Below are positions 30,807 through 39,851 of a stretch of 64,000 nt of DNA, piece by piece. Under the pieces are notes generated by a model that was not told the origin of the DNA, did no database searches, and saw only the letters and a program-made list of their open reading frames with translations. A program made the translations under genes and the position numbers. Every line of letters begins with the position of its first letter. Position 1 is the first letter of the stretch. The stretch lies in assembly GCA_022036555.1 (NCBI GenBank), contig CM039126.1, forward strand, positions 27,075,935 through 27,139,934, read 5' to 3'. The DNA comes from Microstegium vimineum. Lineage: Eukaryota > Streptophyta > Magnoliopsida > Poales > Poaceae.

Positions 30807-31823
30807 ATGTATGAAGATACAAAACAGTTCATTAGAAGATGTGTCAGATGCCAGAAACATGGAAACATTAATGCTAGGAATGAAATGCCACTCACTAACA
30901 ACCTTCAAATAGAGTTGTTTGATGTCTGGGGAATTGACTACATGGGACCATTCCCATGTTTTGGAGATGTTGAATACATCTTAGTGGTAGTTGACTACGT
31001 ATCCAAGTGGGTAGAAGCATTACCATGTCGAGCTGCTGACTCCAAGCATGCTAAGAAGATGTTCCATGAAGTGATATTCCCAAGATTCGGAATGCCCCGA
31101 ATGGTCATAAGTGATGGAGGATCGCATTTCATCGACAAAACATTTCGGATGTTCATAGCAGAATATAGAGCCAAGCACAACATTGCAACTCCATACCATC
31201 CTCAAACTAGTGGCCAAGCTAAAACATCAAATAAGCAAATCAAGAACATTCTGCAAAAAACTGTGGATGAGATGGGAAAGAAATGGAAGTACAAGCTTCA
31301 TGATGCACTATGGGCGTATAGAACTACATACAAAACACCCATAGGCATGACACCTTATCAGCTTGTATATGGAAAAACATGTCACCTGCCTGTTGAATTG
31401 GAATTCAGAGCTCATTGGACCATCAAGAAATGGAACATGGATCTCCACTTGGCTGGTAAGAATCGTCAAATGCAAATATCTAAGCTAGAGGAATGGAGAG
31501 AAAAAGCTTATCACAATTCCAAGATCTATAAAGAGAGGACAAAAAGGTGGCATGATAAGAGAATCAAGCACAAGGAGTTTACACTTGGTAAAGTTCTGCT
31601 ATTCAACTCAAGTGTGAAGCTCTTTGGTCATGGAAAACTTCGAAGCAAATGGGAAGGACCATTCAAAGTGATTGAAGTTGCATCACACGGTGTTGTCACA
31701 CTTCAAGATGATACAGGTAACAAATTCAAGGTAAATGGTCAACGTTTGAAAGTTTTTCTTGAACCTGAGAACTTAGAAGAAATTGACTTGATTGAATTTT
31801 TGCAACTTAATGATCCAATCTAG
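30807..31823 (+). pseudogene. Element C integrase, catalytic Glu replaced
   Basis: A 338-codon frame from the second half of the zinc finger (CVRCQKHGN) to the C-terminal [13 protein letters not shown] and [12 protein letters not shown]. Catalytic acids: D44 (GIDYMGPF) and D103 (ISDGGSHF) are kept. The residue 36 after D103 is Lys139 ([12 protein letters not shown]), where DD35E integrases have Glu. So the triad is broken although the frame is open. Insertion by this copy's own enzyme is not expected. Confidence 0.88.
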
Positions 31824-33166
31824 AAATCAATCATGCTTTAGACAACTAAGGTTTAAGTAGCCAACCACTAATGATTAATCAATTCCACGAGCTTTGTTGT
31901 CTATTTGAGTTATACAGGATTTTGAAGCTTGAATAAGACCTAATGTATCAACAACAAGAGTGAACGACTATGTCAACATCCAGCTTGGGGGAGAGCACCC
32001 CCATGTATCCAGGTAAGTATCCTTATTCACTTAGGTTTACTTTTATAGTTTAACAAAAAAATGTGAGCACATGAAGGTTCACACTTAAATAACTATGAAT
32101 CACAAAAGTTACAATTTAGATACTTTTTATATCTGTGGAAATTTTATTGTCTACTTTATCCTTAATAGAGTTTTATTTAGTAATAATAATAGGTGTGTTT
32201 AGAAGTCGCTAATAATAAAATGAAGAACTCTGAAGATAACTCTATGGAAATGATGAATAGTTGCTCTGCCGTAATTCCTTTCAAGTACTTAGTTTTTAGC
32301 CTTGAATTCTCCCGAGTTTTAGACATAACTGTTTTGACATAAGATTTACTCTGAACCTAAAACTTGTGGGTTGCGAATGCTTGAGCTAAGTCTAGGTAGT
32401 TGATAAGTATGATATGAAAAGGTCTGAGCTGCTATTTATCTTGTTCCTAGCAATACTAGAGTTCTGGAGAATTTATCTTTTGAAAATTAAAAATATTACA
32501 TGATGAGTCTCTGTTTGACGAGAGCTTGAATTCCTACCATAGCCATATATACATGCCTGGTAGATTAGGAAAACATTCACTATCAAATTTACTGCTTGTA
32601 TTTGCATTGAGTTTTGTCAAGCTTTGTTGACTCTTAGAGACTTGTCATACTTTTAAAATCAAGAGCACGTACACTCCACTCATATATGCTACTTCTATCC
32701 TAGAAGTACGCATCCACATATATGCCATTCAGATCCACCAGAAAAATGCTCTACTCCTACCTTGGGAATAAGAAACCAAAAATATCCTAGTTCTCCACCT
32801 ATCCATATATTTCATTACCACAAATGTAACGACTCCAAAGATTTCCTTGTTATCATTTCTCAAAAGTGTTATTATAGAAAGAGACTTGGGGTTGTGAAAA
32901 AAATAATAAAGAGAGTAAAACATGGACAAGTGTCCTATCAAAACAATGGGTACTTAGATGCCCGCCTCTCTAAAAAAAAGTAAGCCCAAGTTCTCTCAAA
33001 ATTCCAAGTTCCAAAAGAGAGATGTATGTATGTATTCAAGGAGCAGAGTAGAATTAGGTTTCCACCATACACCCTCATGTATCCACCATTATATATCCAC
33101 CAAATATTCACCCTCGTACATCCACCATATACCACATACACATGCACATCTTGATTTGATTGTATG
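31824..33166 (+). other. Element C 3' non-coding region, first part
   Basis: No supported gene. Holds an internal PPT-like cagcttgggggagagcaccccc (around 31981-32003). It is collinear with minus-strand 57240-55280 of element F. Around 32215-32245 (atgaagaactctgaaga) C has lost about 700 bases that in F encode a 171-codon ORF. Tandem tccaccata-type repeats lie at 33060-33130. Confidence 0.7.
33060..33135. repeat. Short tandem repeats of a tatccaccat type
   Basis: Several imperfect copies of atccaccata/tccaccatata. The counterpart in F (55305-55385) is the reverse complement ggtggatatatg-type array. Confidence 0.7.
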
Positions 33167-33171
33167 CCTTG
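33167..33171. repeat. Target site duplication ccttg (left) of solo LTR H
   Basis: ccttg at 33167-33171 and 34879-34883; element F lacks the insert at the matching point (gtatgacctatttctct near 55275). Confidence 0.88.
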
Positions 33172-34878
33172 TGTTGGTATTTCTTATGACTATTGGATAA
33201 ATCCGCAAGCGCATAAATTATACCGTTGTAGCACTTCACCTAGGAGTATTCCAAGGTATCATAATTTATATTTTCCCAAGGGAAAGCTGGGCTATAAATG
33301 ATAATTAGAGAGAGATCCTAGAGAACACCTCAACTTAGTGCCAACTAGTATAGGGGGGTAAACGATATATGTGATAGGAAGGGTTGATGAATGAACAAGC
33401 CAAGGTAAATGATACTTAGAACAGACTAGATAGAATAACTAGGTGGGAGGACAATGAGAGAGTACAAGGGACTCCTATGTAATTCACTCTACTTCAATAT
33501 ACTTAGCCAATTAACTAGTCTAAACACTATAGTTTGCCTTCTCAATACAAGTATGCTAGGCGAGGGGATAGATCAGCAGGAGGACAAAACTCCTACCAGA
33601 CCGCGCTCTCTTCTTACGGGGGCCTTACCTTTTAAGAACCTGCCTAAAAACACGTGGTGGAATACAAAGACTAGACAAGACTGTCACTCTCTTGCTAGCT
33701 ACCACAAACAATCCGTGCAACAAGCGGTAACCAAGGATAAGGTGATGTATAAGCACCATGCTTACACACAACTTATTACTTTGACTATGATCTATAATCA
33801 AAGCACCCTAGGACAGGCAATGATCGCATACGGGAAAGGCCACAAGGATCACAGACTATGAATGTAAAGGCTATTAAAGAGCAAAAGCATATAACAAGAC
33901 TATATCTAGTATAGAAATGCTCAAAGTAAATACTAAGTAAAGTAGAGAGAAAAGATATATTGATAAAGATAAAGTCTTACAAAGAAGGAAAGATACAAGA
34001 GCTATACCAGACTTTCCAGAAGACAACTTTGGAAATCCTGAGCGCAGCTCGACTCAACTCTAACTCCCACTCTAGACTAAACTACTAGAACAATCTAAGG
34101 AATAGAGCTTGTAGGTTTCTTCACCATGTGTAGAGAGGGGGGGGGTATGACCCTCTATTTATAGTGGGAGGTGGAGTAGGGGCTACTCCATCGCCACGTC
34201 AGTGATCCAGGGGCTTGAATCCTCCACCCTTGGATCAACCGACCCTTGAACTGTCCTTTGGTGGATGGTGGTGATCTTCCACATGTGGGAATAGGTAAGG
34301 CGGTTGGTAGCACCCAAACCGACCAAGGGGGTGGTCGGCCGACCACCCCTATGGTAGGTGGGCCCTCCTCTGGCCTTCTGGAGGTGGTCCCACTGGTCAG
34401 GGACCATATGGGGCCCTGGTGGGCCCAGATGGGGGTCGGCCGACCCCCCTTGGGTGCTCTGGCCCACCTCGGTCTCCCAGGTGCTAGTCCCACTTGACAT
34501 AGATATTGGATGTTGGTTCTGAGGTGATTGTCACGTTTATCTTCTTGGTGTGGGCCCATGGATCCATGTGCTATTCTTGTGAGTCGTTGAGAGAAAGCAC
34601 AGAGTGATCCAAGGGTTGGAAATCACTTTGGAGTGCCTCTCTTGGATCATGGCCGAGAGGGGAGAGCTAGTGGGCCCATAGGGTGGTCGGCCGACCCCCT
34701 ATGTGGGTCCCACTGGCTCTCCTTTGCTCCATTTCTTCATTCCTGTACTCAAACACTCATGGACATGTGGAACTGGTTGTTTGATAAAATATGCTCATGA
34801 TGTGTTTGTTTATCCTTGATACTGAGGTCGGTGGCATCATTTTAGTTATATAAAAGTTCATCATATTTTGTGCCAACG
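33172..34878 (-). mobile_element. Solo LTR H (1.7 kb), Athila-type relative, inside element C
   Basis: The plus strand starts tgttggtatttctta...ataaatccgcaagcgca, closely like the reverse complement of the C/F LTR end, and finishes gtgccaacg (outer TG mutated to CG on minus). The middle differs from the C LTR, so it is a related family. It contains a run of G at 34138-34146 and repeated ggtcggccgacc palindromes (34335-34445, 34684-34697). No internal coding region, hence a solo LTR. Confidence 0.87.
34335..34700. repeat. Repeated ggtcggccgacc palindrome in solo LTR H
   Basis: The perfect 12-base palindrome ggtcggccgacc occurs at about 34333, 34434 and 34684, each followed by C-rich runs (accccc). 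Confidence 0.75.
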
Positions 34879-34883
34879 CCTTG

Positions 34884-35370
34884 TTTCTCTAGATCCATTG
34901 TTTGACTTTACAATATATGCTTTGCAAGTATGTATGCATTATTTGTCCCCACCTATGAACTCCATATATTCCTATTAGTTATAGGGTGAGAGAGAGAAGG
35001 CATAACACCATTATTGCCTTGGTAAGGATCCACAAATACTACATATAGAGAGACTTGAGAGGGTCATACAAAAGAAACTTTGAGTTTTATTTTGAAAACT
35101 TTGCAAAACTCCAGGATGAAGGTAAAGTAAAGAGCTTGAGACATAGTACTTGGCTTGGTCATTCTACTTTTCAATTACTCAAGACCCAAGTGATGGATAT
35201 AAGCCCTATGGTTATAGGTAATATGGGTAAGTTTGAAAGTCAGAATAGTTTACTCTAATCTAGAGGAGAATTCTTGTTTATACCCATGTGTACCTTTAAG
35301 GCGTGAAAGCATTGTAGCAACTCCTGATCCATCATTGAGTTCATATTTGCTCAGGGACGAGCAAAAGGTA
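34884..35370 (+). other. Element C 3' non-coding region, second part
   Basis: No supported gene. Collinear with minus-strand 55275-54743 of element F, including the caaaactccaggatgaaggtaaag stretch. Confidence 0.75.
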
Positions 35371-35383
35371 AGCTTGGGGGAGC
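35371..35383 (+). promoter_or_regulatory. Polypurine tract of element C
   Basis: agcttgggggagc directly abuts the 3' LTR start TGTTGACGG; this is the expected plus-strand primer. Confidence 0.88.
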
Positions 35384-36598
35384 TGTTGACGGTCCTTAAG
35401 TGCCAATTTTAACCGTCAAATAAACAAGGAAAAAATATCTAAATGAAACCCATAGCTAGAATTAGGGTTTATACTGACAGAATTCCACAAGTTTTGGTGA
35501 ATGACTATTTTTGCAGGGGGTTATTAGGAAATACCAAGGAAAGGCCCACATGTCATGTTTACATAGAGATAATTATCAACCGCATAGTTTTCTGTACTCT
35601 AGAAGGTTCCAGGAGACACCAGAACGAACGGGAGGCAAAATGGGATGGGAGTCAGGGCGCCTGCCCTAACCCCTAGGGCGCCCGCCCTACTTTTCTGACC
35701 AATCAGAGTCAACTTCATGGATCGTGCTCCACGGCCTTTGAGGATCAATCTAAACCCTTCGCCTAAGGTCGGTTTGATCCGACGGCTAACGTTCATTTGA
35801 GGAGGCTATATAAGCAAGGCCCCTGACCCCCTGAGGATGATCTCATCTCATTATTTTTCTCCAGAGCAAAAGCTAGGGTTTCAATTAGAGAAGGAGAGAG
35901 GCCCCTCTAGTTGTCTAGATCTAGATCTTCTAGTTCTAGTTCATCTAGTTGTAATTAGAGGTGAGAGAGAGGAGAGAGCTAGGAGGAGTCAAATCTGTCG
36001 GATCTTCCTAAACATTGTACCTTTGCAGCATCTAGTTTGGAGCAATCTCCAGGTTCTTCATTTTTTATTTCTAAGTATCTTATTTCAGTTCTTACTTTAT
36101 TCTATTTACGGGATCTCCGCTCATATTGAGTGCTCTAGTTTTCGTACAGAACTAGAGTAGTAATCGATAGTGTAGACGTGGTATCTATACTAGAGTTTAC
36201 CTGAGTTTGCGCCCAATCCTACGGATAGTTGTGGTAGCCCCAGAGGTGACAACTCTGTAAGGCCTTTGTAGTCCACCACATTTGGGTTGGTGTTTTCGTA
36301 GAGCTTTTGGTAGCCTCCCCCAGACTACCTTTTTCCCAGTCTTATTCGAGAGTCGGGAAGGTACTGTTGCTCCAAAGTAAGTAGACTATAGTGGGCCTTT
36401 GATTAGATAGAATCCCTTAGAAAACTCTAAAATCTCTCTTTACCCAGTTATCATTCTTTCATTGGATGTTCTTAGTTCTTCTCTAGTACACTTCGTGTTC
36501 CCTGTGGAAATCGATACCCTTGGAATACTCCCGGGTGAAAGCTACAGCGGTATCCGTGCGCTTGCGGATTTATCTGTGTGCGTTAAGAAATACCAACA
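35384..36598 (+). mobile_element. Element C 3' LTR (1215 bp)
   Basis: Pairs with the 5' LTR over its length; TATATAAG at 35807-35814. It ends AATACCAACA followed by the TSD caagc. Confidence 0.93.
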
Positions 36599-36603
36599 CA
36601 AGC
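36599..36603. repeat. Target site duplication caagc (right) of element C
   Basis: Right copy; beyond it the D gag frame resumes. Confidence 0.93.
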
Positions 36604-37435
36604 CGCCTATCTTTAAGGAGGCTGAAGAGCCACTCTAGGCTGATGAATGGCTGAATACCATGGAGCAGAAGTTCCGTTTGCTGAGGATGATAGAGGAGTT
36701 GAAGACAGAATATGCTTCGCATAAGTTGCAGGGTCCGACAGGTATATGGTGGGCTCATCATCGCACCACATACCCTGCTAATGCCCCAGTTGCTTGGAAT
36801 CAGTTCAAGTCAGCTTTCAGGGGGCATTACATTCCACCAGGTCTGATGAAGATGAAGGCAGCAGAGTTCCTGAGGCTGACTCAAGGTACCAAGACCTTAA
36901 CGAAGTATCTTCATGCTTTCAACAACCTGGCCCATTATGCTTCTCAGTTTGTTGACATGGATGAGAAGAAGATTGATAGCTTCAAGAGAGGTCTGGGGAC
37001 CAAGCTGATGAAGACCCTTGCTAACTCAACTCGTACCAACTTCAGTGAGTTCATCAGTGATTCGTTGACTCAAGAGAATCGAAATAACATGCATGTTGCA
37101 GCCAAGAGCCGTAAGAGGGCATTTGAAGGAAGCTCGTCTCAGCAGAGGGCTTCTTTTGTCAATCGCTCTACTTACCGACCTCCAGTGGTAGGGGCTAAGT
37201 TCAGGCCTCCTTAGAAGAAGAACCCAGCTAGAGGTGCACAGTAGAGTCAGTATCGCAAGGTCGTACACACTGCTCTTCCAAAAGGCAACCCAGGGCAAGG
37301 CAGTTCTAGAAATCTTAGAGCTCCACCAAATAATGCACCTTGCTACAACAGTCAGCATCCAGGGCACTTTGCTAAAGATTGCCCTCACCCAAAGAAGAAT
37401 CAGGCTATCAAGGGCGTGTGCACTATACCATAGTG
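36604..37435 (+). pseudogene. Element D gag, main part
   Basis: Continues the 26092 frame: PPIFKEAEEPL, a TAG, then WLNTMEQKF. The gag domain is clear (LQGPTGIWWAHHRTTYP, WNQFKSAFRGHYIPPGLMKMK, EFLRLTQGTKTLTKYLHAFNNLAHYA, KIDSFKRGL). A stop after KFRPP (37212-37214) is followed by another after RGAQ. The zinc knuckle reads CYNSQHPGHFAKDCP, its second Cys changed to Ser. Gag is thus broken several times. Confidence 0.85.
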
Positions 37436-37606
37436 GAAGAAGTGCCACAAGAAGAACCCGTCACAACATGGATCTTCGCATTCGTTCGTCTCAGTAGAGG
37501 GCTTTTTTTGTCAATCGCTCTACTTACCAACCTCCAGTGGCAGGGGCTAAGTTCAGGCCTCCTCAGAAGAAGACTCCAGCTAGAGGTGCACAACAGAGTC
37601 AGTATC
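37132..37606 (+). repeat. Duplicated ~120-bp segment in element D gag/protease
   Basis: gtctcagcagagggctt...cagagtcagtatc at 37136-37253 recurs at 37488-37606 (about 90% by eye). The second copy lies inside the protease N-terminal part, between two atcttcgcattc sequences, and displaces the frame. Confidence 0.8.
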
Positions 37607-38190
37607 TTCGCATTCATTGTGCCAGAAGGAGAACCCGTCACAGCTAGTATGTTTCTTGTAAACCATCATCCTGCAGTTGTGTTGTTTGACTCATGATCTT
37701 CGCATTCATTTGTGAGTAAAGCTTTTATTGTTAAGCATGTCATGAGCATATCTGATTTGGATGTGGGGCAGTGTATAAGTTCATCTGAGGCTGATATATC
37801 AACTAAACAAGCAGTCACAGACGTGAGTATCATAATATAGAAACATGAGTTTAGAATAGACCTTATCATCCTACCCGGCTTAGGCTTGGATGTGATCCTA
37901 GGCATGAGATGGATGCATCAGTATGGAGTAACCATCAATATGGGAAATAGAACCCTTACCTTGAAAACTCCACAAGAGTCAGAAACCTTCCATATTCCTC
38001 TTCCCAGAAAGCTTGATCTTTGTGCTATGACCTGTGCTATCCAAGTCATAGCTCTGAAGAGTATCCCAGTAGTGTGTGAGTTTCCGGATGTGTTTCCAGA
38101 TGATCTTCCCGGTCTTTCACCAGACCGAGATGTTGAGTTTGTTATCGAGTTGGTACCTGACACAGCACCTGTATCTCATAGGCTGTAAAG
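37436..38190 (+). pseudogene. Element D protease and linker to RT
   Basis: LVNHHPAVVLFDS, stop, SSHSFVSKAF: the aspartic protease D-S-G loop with the Gly codon replaced by TGA (near 37692). The second half VILGMRWMHQYGVTINMGNRTLTL is the usual C-terminal protease motif. The segment then runs through CEFPDVFPDDLPGLSPDRDVEF into the RT start. Confidence 0.82.
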
Positions 38191-39505
38191 AATGCCACCT
38201 AATGGGCTAGCAGAGCTAAAGAAATAGTTACAACAGTTACAAGATAAAAGGTTTCATCCGACCTAGTTTATCACCGTGGGGTTGTCCCGCGCTTTTCGTC
38301 AAAAAGAAGGATAAATCCCTAAGGATGTGCATGGATTACCGACCACTTAATGCGGTAACGATCAAGAACAAATATCCTTTACCTCATATCGATATTTTGT
38401 TTGATCAATTATCTAAAGCTAAAGTATTCTCTAAGATCGATTTGAGATCAGGGTACCACCAAATCAAGATCAGACCGCAAGATATACCTAAAACAGCTTT
38501 CGCAACGAGGTATGGGCTTTATGAGTATTTGGTTATGTTGTTTGGGCTAACTAATGTTCCCGCCTGCTTCATGTACCTTATGAACTTCGTCTTCATGCCC
38601 GAGCTGGATAAATTTGTTGTTGTGTTCATCAACGACATTTGGATCTACTCGGAGAATGAAGCTGAGCATGCAGAACATCTACATGTAGTTCTTGCATGGT
38701 TAAGAGAACATAAGTATTATGCCAAGTTTAGTAAGTGTGAGTTTTGGCTTACTAAAGTACCTTTTCTTGGACATATCCTTTCTGCTGATGGAATATCGGT
38801 TGATCCCAGTAAAGTGCAAGAAGTTATGGATTGGAAAGCTCCAATATCTGTCACTGAGGTTCGTAGATTTCTTGGTCTGCCTGGATATTACCGTCGTTTT
38901 ATTCTAGACTTTTCCAAGATAGCTAAACCTATGACCAGCTTGTTGCAAAAGGATAAGAAGTTTGAATGGACTCCAGAATGTGAGGCAACTTTTCTTACCT
39001 TAAGAACTTTACTTACTTCGCCACCCATTTTGGCGCAACTAGACATAACAAAACCTTTTGATGTGTAATGTGACACCTCCGGGACTGGATTGGGGTGTGT
39101 CCTTATGCAAGAAGGAAAAGTTATAGCCTATGCTTCTCGGCAGCTCAGAAAACATGAAGCTAGCTATCCAACACATGATCTAGAGTTAGCAGCAGTGGTA
39201 CATGCTTTAAAGATATGGAGACATTACCTCCTGGGTAACGTATGCCATATATATACAAATCACAAGAGTCTCAAGTATATCTTTACTCAACCAGAGCTGA
39301 ATATGAGGCAAAGAAGATGGTTTGAACTAATCAAGGATTACAATCTTGAAGTTCATTACCACCCAGGCAAAGCTAATATATTAGATGATGCTTTGAGCAG
39401 GAAGTCGCACTATCACCTTGTGCAACCCTTGCTTGAAGATGGGTTTAACTTGTTACACCCCTCAGTGTTATACAATCTCACAGTTAGTTGCTCTCTGGAA
39501 AGTAA
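38191..39505 (+). pseudogene. Element D reverse transcriptase and RNase H with active-site losses
   Basis: [59 protein letters not shown]. The catalytic box reads [11 protein letters not shown] (codon 38631-38633 encodes Asn where Asp is expected). The RT connection [11 protein letters not shown] follows. A TAA after KPFDV interrupts before RNase H ([27 protein letters not shown]). There [11 protein letters not shown] has Asn at 39258-39260 in place of the conserved Asp. Early stops and a frameshift at 38186-38300 precede the RT core. Confidence 0.87.
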
Positions 39506-39838
39506 AATCATCAAAGCTTATAAGCTGTTGTTACCACCAGGGATGAGAGCTATCTTCAATGTCTTTCATGTATCCCAACTCAAGAAGTGTTTGAGAGCCC
39601 CAGAAGAACATGTTGAACCCGTAGGTCTGAAGCTTCAGTCAGACTTGTCTTTTGAAGAAAAACCTGTCCAAGTCATGGATACTAAAGAAAGAGTAACTCG
39701 AAACAAAGTTATCAAGTTTTACAAAATAATGTGGAACAATCAAAGTGAATGAGATGCTACATGGGAACGGGAAGACTACCTTAAGGACGTATACCTTAAG
39801 GACGTCTACCCTTGCAAATCTCGAGATGAGATTTTTGT
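39506..39838 (+). pseudogene. Element D C-terminal pol fragment (chromodomain region) after integrase deletion
   Basis: After [19 protein letters not shown] the reading jumps directly to [41 protein letters not shown] and [13 protein letters not shown], stop, DATWERE. This is the chromodomain-type tail that normally follows integrase by over 300 residues. The integrase zinc finger and core are deleted near 39510. The chromodomain targets integration to marked chromatin in chromoviruses (family knowledge). A 17-bp tandem duplication (taccttaaggacgt) lies at 39777-39810. Confidence 0.83.
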
Positions 39839-39851
39839 AAGGGGGAAGGGC
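39839..39851 (+). promoter_or_regulatory. Polypurine tract of element D
   Basis: aagggggaagggc immediately precedes the LTR start TGTAACACCC. Confidence 0.85.

Larger units (their letters stand above)
26093..36598 (+). mobile_element. Element C: structurally complete Athila-type Ty3/Gypsy element (10.5 kb)
   Basis: 5' LTR 26093-27306, PBS, gag, protease-like region, RT, RNase H, integrase, about 3.5 kb of 3' non-coding DNA containing solo LTR H, PPT, 3' LTR 35384-36598. The 5-bp TSD caagc is perfect. Gene order RT-RH-INT is Ty3/Gypsy; the PBS and gag type are those of the Athila group (family knowledge). Coding is broken by frameshifts in RT and between domains, and integrase lost its catalytic Glu. 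It lies within gag of element D. Confidence 0.93.

Noticed and set aside
33060..33140. Possible CRISPR-like or satellite array of tccaccata repeats
   Set aside because: Repeats are imperfect and contiguous without unique spacers; a simple tandem repeat in a retrotransposon.
34155..34559. 134-codon minus ORF in solo LTR H
   Set aside because: Built from repeated ggtcggccgacc and proline-rich segments; no homology recognised.
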